Assembly (NCBI RefSeq): GCF_000513955.1
Contig: NZ_AZUZ01000012.1
Location: forward strand, 186-53,469
Direction: 5' to 3'
DNA from: Pseudoxanthomonas suwonensis J47
GTDB lineage: Bacteria > Pseudomonadota > Gammaproteobacteria > Xanthomonadales > Xanthomonadaceae
DNA: 53,284 nt
Below the pieces are notes generated by a model that ran no database searches, had not been told where the DNA came from, and saw nothing but the letters and a program-made list of their open reading frames with translations. Made by a program: the position numbers and the translations under genes. Every line of letters begins with the position of its first letter. Within the stretch, counting starts at the first letter, position 1. This document shows, piece by piece, positions 18,258-27,024 of this stretch.

Positions 18258-18516
18258 CGGTTCTTCCACGTAGCTGAAAGGATGTTCAATGCAGGGCGGC
18301 GACCGGTCTTGAAGACCGTGCGGCGGCGCCTATCTGCAGCGCCGCGGCGGCGCCACGGCCGGCCGCGGGAAACACCGCTCCCATCGTCCACCGGGCTTCT
18401 TCCGGGACGGATTGACGATGCTGGCCGTGAGTCCTTCCACCTGCTGCGGCGGGCCTGCCTGGCCGCAGCCACGGATCGTGGTCCGCCGCCGGCGTACCGC
18501 AACGAGGAGGAGCACG
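18258..18516. other. Intergenic region after ppc
   Basis: I see no gene with good support. A small hairpin (CGGTCT / AGACCG, 18304-18318) lies about 45 nt after the ppc stop and has no U-tract. The rest is GC-rich with short CGG/GCC repeats. It ends in the strong ribosome-binding site of the short ORF at 18517. Confidence 0.5.
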
Positions 18517-18600
18517 ATGAACGACGCAAGGCCGTTGATCCTGTACCACCACGCGCGCAGGCCGCCCATGCGTGGCCAAGGCCCGGCGCGGTCCTGCTGA
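18517..18600 (+). CDS. Short ORF (27 aa) upstream of the glycosyltransferase gene
   Basis: ATG at 18517 is preceded by GAGGAGGAGCACG, a near-ideal ribosome-binding site at proper spacing. The 27-aa peptide (MNDARPLILYHHARRPPMRG...) is basic and ends 9 nt before the glycosyltransferase start. It could be a leader peptide that couples translation into the downstream pair, or a small protein. Coding evidence rests only on the ribosome-binding site and position. The frame stays open upstream to 18412. Confidence 0.4.
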   Translation: MNDARPLILYHHARRPPMRGQGPARSC

Positions 18601-18609
18601 GGTGGGCGC

Positions 18610-19704
18610 ATGCGTATCGCCCACGTCGCCCCGTTGTACGAAGCCGTCCCGCCGCGCCTGTACGGCGGCACCGAGCGTATCGTCGCCTGGCTGGCCGATG
18701 CGCAGGTCGACCTCGGCCATGACGTCACCGTGTTCGCCAGCGGCGACAGCCGCACCCGCGCGCGCCTGGTGGCCTGCCGCGAGCAGGCGCTGCGCCTGGA
18801 TCCGCAGCCGCTGAAATCCGACCTCGCCGCGCACCTGGCGATGCTGCACGAGGTGCGCCGTCGCGCCGGCGAGTTCGACCTGCTGCACTTCCACGTCGAC
18901 CTGCTGCATTTCCCGCTGTTCGCGGACATGGCCGGGCGCACGCTGACCACCCTGCACGGCCGCCTCGACCTGGCGGACCTGCCCGACGCCTACCGGCGCT
19001 GGCCGCATTTCCCGCTGGTCTCGATTTCGGCACAGCAGCGCCAGCCGCTGCGTTTCGCCAACTGGATCGGCACCGTGCCGCACGGCCTGCCCGCCGACTT
19101 GCTGCAGCCGCCGGAATCGCCGCGCGGTGACTACCTGGCCTTCCTCGGCCGCATCTCGCCGGAGAAGCGCCCGGACCGCGCGATCGGGATCGCCAGCCGC
19201 GCCGGCATGCGCCTGCGGATGGCGGCCAAGGTCGACGCCGCCGACGCGGTCTACTTCCACGACGCCATCGAGCCGCTGCTGGACGAGGCCGGGGTCGACT
19301 TCGTCGGCGAGATCGACGACGCGCGCAAGCCGGGCTTCCTCGGCCATGCCGCCGCGCTGCTGTTCCCGATCGACTGGCCGGAGCCGTTCGGGCTGGTGAT
19401 GATCGAGGCGATGGCCTGCGGCACGCCGGTGATCGCCTGGGACTGCGGTTCGGTGCGCGAGGTGGTCGAGCACGGCGTGACCGGCTTCATCGTGTCCTCG
19501 ATGGACGAGGCGGTGGCGGCGGTGGAGCGCCTGCATGAACTGGACCGCGCCACGATCCGCCGCGTGTTCGAGCGCCGCTTCTCGGCCACGGTAATGGCGC
19601 GCGGCTACCTGGAGCTGTACCGGCGGCTGCTCGGCGGCGGCGCCCGCGTGGCCGATGCAGGCGAGGCCGCCAACGATGCGGCGGGGCTGGCCCGGCTGGC
19701 CTGA
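18610..19704 (+). CDS. Glycosyltransferase family 4 protein
   Basis: The 364-aa product has a GT-B fold of family 4. The N-terminal domain has YGGTERIVAWLADA and a glycine-rich start (the AHVAPL and YGGTER type). The C-terminal nucleotide-sugar domain has FLGRISPEKRPDRAI and the E-x7-E motif EPFGLVMIEAMACGTPVIAW. It transfers a sugar from an activated donor; the donor and acceptor are not known. It ends 5 nt before the debranching-type gene, so the two form an operon. The pairing suggests oligo- or polyglucan metabolism (inference). Confidence 0.88.
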   Translation: MRIAHVAPLYEAVPPRLYGGTERIVAWLADAQVDLGHDVTVFASGDSRTRARLVACREQALRLDPQPLKSDLAAHLAMLHEVRRRAGEFDLLHFHVDLLHFPLFADMAGRTLTTLHGRLDLADLPDAYRRWPHFPLVSISAQQRQPLRFANWIGTVPHGLPADLLQPPESPRGDYLAFLGRISPEKRPDRAIGIASRAGMRLRMAAKVDAADAVYFHDAIEPLLDEAGVDFVGEIDDARKPGFLGHAAALLFPIDWPEPFGLVMIEAMACGTPVIAWDCGSVREVVEHGVTGFIVSSMDEAVAAVERLHELDRATIRRVFERRFSATVMARGYLELYRRLLGGGARVADAGEAANDAAGLARLA

Positions 19705-19709
19705 AGCTC

Positions 19710-21830
19710 ATGCGCATGGCGCCGACCCTGCCTGTGACCCACCAGGCGAGCTATTCGCTCAAGGACGGCGACAGCTTCCTGGTCTGCGACGCGCTCGGCG
19801 ACTTCCATGGAGGGGAGGTCGCCGATGGGCTGTTCCATGACGGCACGCGCATCCTCTCGCGCCTGCAGCTGGGCCTGGACGGCACCACGCCGACCCTGCT
19901 CAGCGCCGCGCTCGGCCAGGACCGGGTGGTGTTCAGCGCACACCTCACCAACCGCCCGCTGCCGCCGATCGGCGGCAGCGGCGCGAAGGGCGTGATCCAC
20001 ATCGAACGCTCGCGCTTCCTCTGGGAAGGGCGGCTGCACGAGCGCATCGCCTGCTCGAACCATGACCGGGCGCCGGTGTCCGTGCCGCTGACCCTCGAGT
20101 TCGCCGCCGACTTCCGCGACATGTTCGAGGTGCGCGGGATGGAGCGGGTGCGCCGCGGCAGCTATCCGCAGGCGCAGGTCGACGGCGACCGGGTGGTGCT
20201 GCACTACGAGGGCCTGGACGGGGTGGCGCGGCGCACCGTGATCGCGTTCTCGGTGGCGCCTACCCGGCTTGAGGAGGGCAGGGCGCGCTTCGAGTGCCGG
20301 CTGGCGCCGCGCGAGTGCTTCGAGCTGTACCTCGAGGTGGGCAGCGACGCGCAGCGTCCGGACGCGGCGCGGCACCGCCGGGCCATGGTCCACGCGCGTG
20401 GCGCGCTGCGCGCACGCCGCCGCTCGGGCGCGCGCCTGCGCGGCAGCGGCCTGCTGTTCGACGCCTGGGTGGAGCGCTCGCGCACTGACATCGCCCTGCT
20501 GGCCAGCGACCTGCCGTCGGGGCGCTACCCGTACGCCGGCATTCCGTGGTTCTCCACCCCGTTCGGGCGCGACGCGATCATCACCGCGCTGCAGACGCTG
20601 TGGCTGGATCCGGAGCTGGCGCGCGGCGTGCTGGCCTACCTGGCCGAACGCCAGGCCGCGGAGGATTCCAGCTTCCGCGACTCGGCGCCGGGCAAGATCA
20701 TGCACGAGGCGCGCAAGGGCGAGATGGCGGCGCTGGGCGAGGTGCCGTTCGGCCTGTACTACGGCGGCGTCGACACCACGCCGTTGTTCGTGATGCTCGC
20801 CGGACGCTACTTCCGCCGCACTGGCGACATCGCCTTCATCGAGCGGCTGTGGCCGGCGCTGCGGCGCGCCACCGGCTGGATCGAGCGCAGCTGCGATGCC
20901 GATCCCGACGGCCTGCTCGCCTACGCGCGCGGAGAGGCCAGTGGCCTGTCCAACCAGGGCTGGAAGGACAGCGGCGACTCGGTCTTCCACGAGGATGGCC
21001 GCCTGGCGGAAGGCCCGCTCGCGCTGGTGGAAGTGCAGGGCTATGCCTGGGAGGCGCTGCAGTCGATGGCGCTGCTGGCCCTGGAGCGCGGCGAGGTGGA
21101 AGCGGCGGCTGCCTGGCGCGCGCGCGCCCAGGCGCTGCGCGACACGGTCGAGGCGCGCTACTGGGATGCCGCGCTGGACTTCTACGCGCTGGCCCGCGAC
21201 GGCACCGGGCAGATGTGCCGGGTGCTGGCGTCCAATCCGGGGCACCTGCTCTACGTCGGCCTGCCCGCACCCGAACGGGCATTGCGGGTGGTCGCGCAGC
21301 TGGCTTCGCCGCGCTTCGACAACGGCTGGGGCGTGCGCACGCTGGCCGCCGACCAGCCGCGCTACAACCCGATGTCGTACCACAACGGCTCGGTGTGGCC
21401 GCACGACGTGGCCCTGTGCGCGGCGGGCATGGCCCGCTACGGCGCGCGTCGCCAGGCCGCGCGCCTGCTCGGTGAGGTGTTCGAGGCAGCCACCCACTTC
21501 GGCATGCGCCTGCCGGAACTGTTCTGCGGTTTCCCGCGCAGCGCCGGCCAGCCGCCGATCGCCTACCCGGTGGCCTGCCTGCCGCAGGCCTGGTCGGCCG
21601 GCTCGGTGTTCATGCTGCTGCAGGCCTGCCTCGGCCTGGAGGTGGACGCGCGCAATGGCGAGGTGGCGATCGCCCACCCGCAGCTGCCGCCGGGCGTGGA
21701 CCGCCTGCGCGTGGAACGGCTGGACGTGGGTGGCGTGCGCGTGGACCTGCTGTTCACCCGCCTGGGCGAGCGCGTGGTCGCCACCCGCGCGGGCGGGCCG
21801 GAGGACGTGCGGGTGACGGTGCGGACCTGA
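19710..21830 (+). CDS. Glycogen debranching-type amylo-alpha-1,6-glucosidase
   Basis: The 706-aa product has an N-terminal GDE_N-like beta-rich domain (about 1-230, from SYSLKDGDSFLVCD to EVRGMERVRRG). An (alpha/alpha)6 barrel (about 290-640) follows with GIPWFSTPFGRDAIIT, GYAWEALQSMALLAL and YNPMSYHNGSVWPHD. The family hydrolyses alpha-1,6 branches of glucans or acts on related oligosaccharides. No signal peptide is visible, so it is cytoplasmic. The start may be the ATG at 19710 or 19716. It is second in the operon with the GT4 gene. No other glycogen genes lie nearby, so its substrate may not be storage glycogen. Confidence 0.85.
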   Translation: MRMAPTLPVTHQASYSLKDGDSFLVCDALGDFHGGEVADGLFHDGTRILSRLQLGLDGTTPTLLSAALGQDRVVFSAHLTNRPLPPIGGSGAKGVIHIERSRFLWEGRLHERIACSNHDRAPVSVPLTLEFAADFRDMFEVRGMERVRRGSYPQAQVDGDRVVLHYEGLDGVARRTVIAFSVAPTRLEEGRARFECRLAPRECFELYLEVGSDAQRPDAARHRRAMVHARGALRARRRSGARLRGSGLLFDAWVERSRTDIALLASDLPSGRYPYAGIPWFSTPFGRDAIITALQTLWLDPELARGVLAYLAERQAAEDSSFRDSAPGKIMHEARKGEMAALGEVPFGLYYGGVDTTPLFVMLAGRYFRRTGDIAFIERLWPALRRATGWIERSCDADPDGLLAYARGEASGLSNQGWKDSGDSVFHEDGRLAEGPLALVEVQGYAWEALQSMALLALERGEVEAAAAWRARAQALRDTVEARYWDAALDFYALARDGTGQMCRVLASNPGHLLYVGLPAPERALRVVAQLASPRFDNGWGVRTLAADQPRYNPMSYHNGSVWPHDVALCAAGMARYGARRQAARLLGEVFEAATHFGMRLPELFCGFPRSAGQPPIAYPVACLPQAWSAGSVFMLLQACLGLEVDARNGEVAIAHPQLPPGVDRLRVERLDVGGVRVDLLFTRLGERVVATRAGGPEDVRVTVRT

Positions 21831-21849
21831 CCGGCTCCGTTCCGCCGCC

Positions 21850-21882
21850 GGAAAAGAAGACGGGCCGCTTGCGCGGCCCGTC
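21850..21882 (-). terminator. Terminator of metK (bidirectional candidate)
   Basis: A perfect 10-bp stem (GACGGGCCGC / GCGGCCCGTC) with a 4-nt loop is followed on the minus strand by TTCTTTTCC. It sits between the two convergent genes. Confidence 0.8.
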
Positions 21883-21913
21883 GTCCAGCTGCATCGCCGC
21901 TCGCGCGGCGCGC

Positions 21914-23134
21914 TTACTTCAGCCTGGCGTCGGCGCGCAGCGCCTCGGCCCTGTCGGTCTTCTCCCACGAGAACGCGGTGGCGACCTGCTTCTTGCCGGC
22001 GCCATCGATGTAGGCCAGCTCGAACGGCTTGCGGCCGAAGTGGCCGTAGGCGGCGGTCGGCTGGTAGACCGGGTGGATCAGGTCGAGCATCTTGACGATG
22101 CCATACGGACGCAGGTCGAAGTGCTTGCGGATCAGCTTCTCGATCTGCGCGTCCGGGATGCGGCCGGTGCCGAAGGTGGTGACCGAGATCGAGGTCGGCT
22201 CGGCCACGCCGATGGCGTAGGAGACCTGCACCTCGCACTTGTCGGCCAGGCCGGCGGCGACCACGTTCTTGGCCACGTAGCGGGCGGCGTAGGCGGCCGA
22301 GCGGTCGACCTTCGACGGATCCTTGCCCGAGAACGCGCCACCGCCGTGGCGGGCCATGCCGCCGTAGCTGTCGACGATGATCTTGCGGCCGGTCAGGCCG
22401 CAGTCGCCCACCGGGCCGCCGATCACGAAGATGCCGGTCGGGTTGATGTGGACCTTCTTCTTCGGCAGCGATTCCAGCCACTTCTTCGGCAGCACCGGCT
22501 TGAGGATGTGCTCGTACACGCCCTCGACCAGCTCCTTCTGCTTCACGCCCGGGTCGTGCTGGGTCGACAGCACCACGGCGTCGAGCCCGACCACCTTGTG
22601 CTGGTCGTCGTAGCGCAGGGTGACCTGCGACTTGGCGTCCGGGCGCAGCCACGGCAGCGGCGAGTTCTTCTTCTTGCGGACCTTGGCCTGCTGCTCGACC
22701 AGGCGGTGCGAGTAGTAGATCGGGGCCGGCATGAATTCCGGCGCCTCGTTGCAGGCGTAGCCGAACATCAGGCCCTGGTCGCCCGCGCCCTGTTCCTCCG
22801 GCTTCTTGCGGTCCACGCCGGCGGCGATGTCCGGGGACTGCTTGCCGAGCATGTTGATGATGGCGCAGGTGTGGCCGTCGAAGCCGACGTCCGAATTGTT
22901 GTAGCCGATGCTGTTGATGACCTGGCGGGCCAGGCCCTCGATGTCGACCCACGCGCTGGTGGTGACTTCGCCGGCGACGATGGCGGCGCCGGTCTTCACC
23001 AGGGTCTCGCAGGCCACGCGGGCGCGCTTGTCCTGCGCCAGGATGGCGTCGAGGACCGCATCGGAGATCTGGTCGGCGATCTTGTCCGGATGGCCCTCGG
23101 AGACCGATTCGGAGGTGAAGAGATAGCTGGACAT
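21914..23134 (-). CDS. metK: S-adenosylmethionine synthetase
   Basis: MetK makes SAM from methionine and ATP. The 406-aa product (E. coli 384) has the N-terminal [21 protein letters not shown], the ATP-binding [12 protein letters not shown], and [19 protein letters not shown] with the phosphate-binding loop. The ATG at 23134 gives [11 protein letters not shown], the usual start for the family. A minus-strand TATCAT at 23175-23180 is a plausible -10, leaving a leader of only about 35 nt with no room for a SAM riboswitch. Confidence 0.97.
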   Translation of the reverse strand: MSSYLFTSESVSEGHPDKIADQISDAVLDAILAQDKRARVACETLVKTGAAIVAGEVTTSAWVDIEGLARQVINSIGYNNSDVGFDGHTCAIINMLGKQSPDIAAGVDRKKPEEQGAGDQGLMFGYACNEAPEFMPAPIYYSHRLVEQQAKVRKKKNSPLPWLRPDAKSQVTLRYDDQHKVVGLDAVVLSTQHDPGVKQKELVEGVYEHILKPVLPKKWLESLPKKKVHINPTGIFVIGGPVGDCGLTGRKIIVDSYGGMARHGGGAFSGKDPSKVDRSAAYAARYVAKNVVAAGLADKCEVQVSYAIGVAEPTSISVTTFGTGRIPDAQIEKLIRKHFDLRPYGIVKMLDLIHPVYQPTAAYGHFGRKPFELAYIDGAGKKQVATAFSWEKTDRAEALRADARLK

Positions 23135-23320
23135 CGGGCTATATCCCTGTATTCGGATGAAAAGATGGCCGCGCATGATACACGGCCGGGGGCGTGGGTG
23201 CATTCTGCCCGCCGCGGGTGCGCCTCCGGGTTAAGGATTCATGCACGCGGCGGCGCGTGGCGGGCCGCTCCGGCACGGCGCCGGCGGCGGCGCGCGCTGG
23301 CCTGCTGCTAGCATCCGCGC

Positions 23321-24385
23321 ATGGATTCCCTGACCCAGATCGTCCTCGGCGGCGCGGTCGCCGCCGCCATCGCGCCGGCCGGGCACCGCCGCGCCGCGCT
23401 GCTCGCCGGCGCCGCGCTTGGCACCCTGCCGGACCTCGATTCGCTGCCCCTGGCCTTGTTCACCGACGACCCGGTGGCGCGGATGACTTTGCACCGTGGC
23501 CTCAGCCATTCCCTGCTGGTGCTGCCGTTGGTGGGCTGGGCGATCTGGTGGCTGTTCCGGCGCTACGGCAAGGGACGGGTGGCGGAGTCGCCGCGGCGCT
23601 GGTTCTGGGCGATCCAGCTGGCGCTGCTGACGCATCCGCTGCTGGACGCGTTCACCGTCTACGGCACGCAGCTGCTGTGGCCGCTGCCGCTGCGGCCGGT
23701 GATGTGGTCGAGCGTGTTCATCATCGATCCGGCGTACACGCTGTGGCTGCTGCTGGCCTGCGTGGTGGCCTGGTTCGCGCGCGAGCGCAGGCTCGCCAGC
23801 CACGCGCTGGTGGCCGGCCTGGCGCTGAGCAGCGCCTACCTGGGCTGGTCGCTGCTGGCCAAGGCGATGGTCGAGCGCGAGGCGCAGCGCAGCCTGGCGG
23901 CGATGGGCCTGGGCGAAGCACCGCGTTTCTCGGTGCCGATGCCGTTCAACACCCTGCTGTGGCGGGTGGTGGCGATGACCCCGGACGGATTCGTCGAGGG
24001 CGAGCGTTCGCTGGTCGCCGACCGCGGGCCGATGCAGTTCCGCGCCTACGATTCGGACACGCAGGCGCTGGCCGAAGCCGCGGAGATTCCTGCGGTGGTG
24101 CGCCTGGCCTGGTTCAACCACGGCTTCATGAAGGCGCGCGTGCGCGACGGCCGCCTCGAGCTGAGCGACCTGCGCATGGGCGCCGAGCCCGACTACACCT
24201 TCGTGTTCGCGGTCGCCGCGCGCGACGGCGATGCCTGGCATGCGATGCCGCCCGAGCAGCTGCGCCTCCCGTGGGAAGCGCCGCGCCGCCTGGCGTCGAT
24301 GTGGGAGCGGATCTGGAACGCGCCGCCGCCGGCCGGGATGCCGGAAGCCGGCACCCCGGTGCAGGACGCGGTCGGCGGGCGCTGA
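23321..24385 (+). CDS. Membrane-bound YdjM-like protein (putative metal-dependent hydrolase)
   Basis: The 354-aa product resembles the YdjM/YbcI family of integral membrane proteins annotated as metal-dependent hydrolases. Family features are the N-terminal MDSLTQIVLGGAVAAA, the GTLPDLDSL and HRGLSHSLL motifs, and LTHPLLDAFTVYGT, giving conserved Asp/His residues near the membrane. Four or five hydrophobic segments lie in the first 190 residues, and a soluble C-terminal domain follows. The physiological substrate is unknown. It is convergent with the next gene with a gap of only 4 nt. Confidence 0.8.
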   Translation: MDSLTQIVLGGAVAAAIAPAGHRRAALLAGAALGTLPDLDSLPLALFTDDPVARMTLHRGLSHSLLVLPLVGWAIWWLFRRYGKGRVAESPRRWFWAIQLALLTHPLLDAFTVYGTQLLWPLPLRPVMWSSVFIIDPAYTLWLLLACVVAWFARERRLASHALVAGLALSSAYLGWSLLAKAMVEREAQRSLAAMGLGEAPRFSVPMPFNTLLWRVVAMTPDGFVEGERSLVADRGPMQFRAYDSDTQALAEAAEIPAVVRLAWFNHGFMKARVRDGRLELSDLRMGAEPDYTFVFAVAARDGDAWHAMPPEQLRLPWEAPRRLASMWERIWNAPPPAGMPEAGTPVQDAVGGR

Positions 24386-24389
24386 CCGC

Positions 24390-24722
24390 TCAACCCTGGT
24401 TGCGCGCCTTGGCGGCTTCGGCTTCCTTCTCGCGGGCGGCGGTGGCGGCCGCGCGCTCGCGATAGGCCTCGCTGGCCGCGGCGACTTCGCCCTTCAGCAG
24501 GTAGTGGTAGCCCTCGTCGCCGAGCGTGTTCTTCAGCTGGCGCTCGACGCGGTCGAACACGATCCGGTATTCCGGATAAGGCGTGCGTGCGCCGGCGACC
24601 ATTCGCAGGTGGCGCTCGCTGACGCCGGTTTCCCGCGACAGGTCGGCGAGGGTGACATCGGCGGCGAAGGCGGAAGGAGCGACGGCCAGCGCGGCCGCAA
24701 CAACGGCGATGCGTGCAAACAT
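24390..24722 (-). CDS. Small exported protein with an HTH-like segment
   Basis: The 110-aa product has a clear signal peptide (MFARIAVVAAALAVAPSAFA, cleavage near 20). The mature N-terminus, VTLADLSRETGVSERHLRMV, reads like a helix-turn-helix, which is odd for an exported protein. A motif GDEGYHYLLKGE and a charged, alanine-rich helical tail follow. I do not recognise a function. The ATG at 24722 has a strong AGGAGG ribosome-binding site. It is the only gene in its orientation between dusB and the 23321 gene. Confidence 0.75.
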   Translation of the reverse strand: MFARIAVVAAALAVAPSAFAADVTLADLSRETGVSERHLRMVAGARTPYPEYRIVFDRVERQLKNTLGDEGYHYLLKGEVAAASEAYRERAAATAAREKEAEAAKARNQG

Positions 24723-24860
24723 GACAACCTCCTGGGGCGGGGGAGCCCACGTTGAAGGGCCGGGAGGGGATGCCTCGGCCCGGAAGTCCGGCGCGCCCAG
24801 AATCCTCCCGTGGCACGCGATTCCCCAGTGCCGGAATACACGTGTCTATGGTCATGTTTA

Positions 24861-24895
24861 CTCGAAGGATGGTTACATGAAGCAACCTTCGGAAC
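24861..24895. repeat. Small inverted repeat beyond dusB
   Basis: CGAAGG and CCTTCG are separated by about 17 nt, in a locally AT-richer patch between dusB and the small exported protein gene. It could be a weak terminator of dusB or part of the promoter for the 24722 gene. No clear -10/-35 pair was found. Confidence 0.3.
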
Positions 24896-24902
24896 CGCGG
24901 TT

Positions 24903-25901
24903 CTATGCGGCGGAAAGCATCGGTGGCGGCACGCCGGCGGCGAGCGCGTCGAAGTAGTCCGCGGTGAGCCGCAGCTGTTCCTCCGCACTCTGCGCGCGAT
25001 TGACCACCGCGCGGAACGCGGCGTTTTCCGGTCGGTCTTTCGCGTACCAGCCCAGGTGCTTGCGGGCGATGCGCACGCCGTGTTCCTCGCCGTAGAACGC
25101 GTGCAGCGCGGCGAGGTGTCCGAGCAGGATGTCGCGCACTTCCGCCACGTCCGGCTCCGGCAGCTCCTCGCCGGTGGCCAGGTAGTGGGCGATCCGGCCG
25201 AAGATCCACGGACGGCCCTGCGCGGCGCGGCCGACCATCACCGCGTCCACGCCGGTGTGGCGCAGCACGAAGGCGGCCTTGCGCGGCGAATCGATGTCGC
25301 CGTTGGCGACCACCGGGATGCGCAGGCGCGATTTCACCTCGGCGATGGTGTCGTACTCGGCCTGCCCGGTGTAGTGCTGGTTGCGGGTGCGGCCGTGGAT
25401 CGCCAGCGCGGCGATGCCGGCGTCCTCGGCGATGCGCGCGATGGTCGGGGCGTTGCGCACCTCGGCGCACCAGCCGGTGCGGATCTTCAGCGTCACCGGC
25501 ACGTCGACCGCGGCGACCACCGCCTCGAGGATGCGCGCGACCAGCGCCTCGTCGCGCATCAGCGCCGAACCGGCCCAGGCGTTGCACACCTTCTTGGCCG
25601 GGCAGCCCATGTTGATGTCGATGATCTGCGCGCCGTGGTCGACGTTGTAGCGCGCCGCCTCGGCCAGCTGCGCCGGCTCGGTGCCGGCGATCTGCACGCT
25701 GACCGGGTCCGGCTCGCCGGCGTGGTCCATGCGGTGCAGCGACTTGCGCGTGCCCCAGAAGCGCGGGTCGCTGATCGTCATCTCCGACACCGCCAGGCCC
25801 GCGCCCAGGCGCTTGCACAGCAGCCGGAACGGCTTGTCGGTGACCCCGGCCATCGGGGCCAGGACCACGCGCGGTTCGATGCTGTAGGGGCCGATGCGCA
25901 T
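24903..25901 (-). CDS. dusB: tRNA-dihydrouridine synthase B
   Basis: DusB is an FMN enzyme that reduces specific uridines in tRNA to dihydrouridine. The 332-aa product starts MRIGPYSIEPRVVLAPMAGVTD, the classic Dus opening. The catalytic cysteine is C100 in DINMGCPAKKV. TLKIRTGW, AIHGRTRNQHYTG and VVANGDIDS follow as in the family. The ATG at 25901 gives the family length (E. coli 321). The longer frame upstream is not Dus-like. In many gammaproteobacteria dusB precedes fis; here no fis follows. Confidence 0.94.
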   Translation of the reverse strand: MRIGPYSIEPRVVLAPMAGVTDKPFRLLCKRLGAGLAVSEMTISDPRFWGTRKSLHRMDHAGEPDPVSVQIAGTEPAQLAEAARYNVDHGAQIIDINMGCPAKKVCNAWAGSALMRDEALVARILEAVVAAVDVPVTLKIRTGWCAEVRNAPTIARIAEDAGIAALAIHGRTRNQHYTGQAEYDTIAEVKSRLRIPVVANGDIDSPRKAAFVLRHTGVDAVMVGRAAQGRPWIFGRIAHYLATGEELPEPDVAEVRDILLGHLAALHAFYGEEHGVRIARKHLGWYAKDRPENAAFRAVVNRAQSAEEQLRLTADYFDALAAGVPPPMLSAA

Positions 25902-25974
25902 GGCGCGGATTCTACGTGGCGTCCCGTGGCCGCAGCGGCGCGGCGGGCCCTGAGGCCGCCGCGGTCCCGCCGGC

Positions 25975-26940
25975 TCAGCCGGGGAAGCGCTCCTGCACCT
26001 CGGCCAGCCGCGGCATCGCCACCGCCGCGCCCGGGCGCTCGGTGGACAGCGCGGCGTAGCGGTTGGCGAAGCGCACGTGGCTGGCGAAGGGCGCGCCGCC
26101 GTTGTTCGCCAGCGAAGCGACCAGGGCGCCGTTGAAGGCGTCGCCGGCGCCGGTGGTGTCGCTGGCCGATACGCTCTCGGCGCCGACGCGGTAATAGGCC
26201 TGCGCGTCGCCGCGGGTGGCCTCGTCCGGATGCGAGACGAAGGCGCCGACCGATCCGAGGGTGACGACCACGCTGCCGTGCGGCAGCAGCTTGCGGCACA
26301 GGCCGTGCAGGCTGGCGCCGTCGAGCGCGGCCACCGCCTCGGCATCCATGCGCTCGCCGACGTGGCGCGAGAGCAGGGCGGCGAACTCGGTCTCGTTCGG
26401 GGTCAGCACGTCCGCCAGGCGCAGCAGGCTGATGCTGGTGGACGCGTTGGCCGGGGCCGGGTTGAGCACGGTGGTGGCGCCGGCCTGGCGGGCCAGGGCC
26501 AGTGCCGCCTCGATCGTTTCCACCGGCGATTCGAGCTGGGCCAGCAGCACGCGCGCGCCGGCCAGCAGGGCCGGGTCGCTGCCGACATGGGCGGCCGACA
26601 GGGTGCCGTTGGCGCCCGGGCCGATCACGATGCTGTTGCGGCCGCGCGCGTCGACGTAGATGCCGGCGGTGCCGGTGGGCTGTTCGCTGGCCTCGGCGCG
26701 CAGGTCGATGCCGTCGGCGGCAGCCAGCTGGCGGGCGAGGGCGCCGCCGGCGTCGTCGCCCAGCGCGCACACGAAGGCGGTGCGGGCGCCGGCGCGCGCC
26801 GCGGCCACGGCCTGGTTGAAGCCCTTGCCGCCCGGTCCGGTGGAGTACTGGCCGGCGATGGTCGCGCCGACGGCCGGCAGCTCGGCACAGCGCCAGACGT
26901 GGTCGACATTGAACGAACCGACGACGATGACCGGATTCAT
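25975..26940 (-). CDS. rbsK: Ribokinase (PfkB family)
   Basis: The 321-aa product phosphorylates a sugar, most likely ribose to ribose-5-phosphate. It has the N-terminal GSFNVDHVW and GPGGKGFNQAVAAARAG substrate block, and the C-terminal DTTGAGDAFNG with the catalytic base D267. The order nucleoside transporter then ribokinase fits nucleoside salvage, where ribose released inside the cell is phosphorylated. Other PfkB sugars are possible. It follows nupC on the same strand after an 84-nt gap that holds a hairpin. Confidence 0.85.
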   Translation of the reverse strand: MNPVIVVGSFNVDHVWRCAELPAVGATIAGQYSTGPGGKGFNQAVAAARAGARTAFVCALGDDAGGALARQLAAADGIDLRAEASEQPTGTAGIYVDARGRNSIVIGPGANGTLSAAHVGSDPALLAGARVLLAQLESPVETIEAALALARQAGATTVLNPAPANASTSISLLRLADVLTPNETEFAALLSRHVGERMDAEAVAALDGASLHGLCRKLLPHGSVVVTLGSVGAFVSHPDEATRGDAQAYYRVGAESVSASDTTGAGDAFNGALVASLANNGGAPFASHVRFANRYAALSTERPGAAVAMPRLAEVQERFPG

Positions 26941-26977
26941 GGGATTACCTGCACAAGCTCTGGAACGGGAAGCGGAA

Positions 26978-27000
26978 ACGGCGGGCCACGCGGGCCCGCC
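26978..27000 (-). terminator. Hairpin between the nucleoside transporter and ribokinase genes
   Basis: An 8-bp stem (GGCGGGCC / GGCCCGCC) with a 5-nt loop is followed on the minus strand by GTTTCC. It may partly terminate transcription after the transporter or stabilise its mRNA. Confidence 0.45.
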
Positions 27001-27024
27001 TCTTGCTGGAGTCTGGCGGACGGC

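Noticed and set aside
12817-18269. Very long minus-strand open frames (over 890 and 980 codons) opposite the S9 peptidase and ppc genes
   Set aside because: They are mirror frames of well-supported enzymes, caused by GC-rich codon use that removes stop codons. Their translations are Arg/Ala/Gly/Val-rich and resemble no protein.
18282-18722. 146-codon plus-strand frame after ppc
   Set aside because: It runs through the glycosyltransferase start in another frame, its ATG has a ribosome-binding site directly abutting it, and its translation is low-complexity.
19605-22952. Minus-strand frame of 1115 codons covering the debranching gene and most of metK
   Set aside because: Part of it is the wrong frame of metK and the rest is antisense to the debranching enzyme. 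Both real genes have clear family motifs.
23135-23200. SAM riboswitch upstream of metK
   Set aside because: The likely -10 leaves only about 35 nt of leader, and no SAM riboswitch consensus blocks are present.
24877-24957. 26-codon plus-strand ORF starting MKQPSEPR with an AAGGA site
   Set aside because: It lies mostly antisense to the 3' end of dusB and has no recognisable product or promoter.
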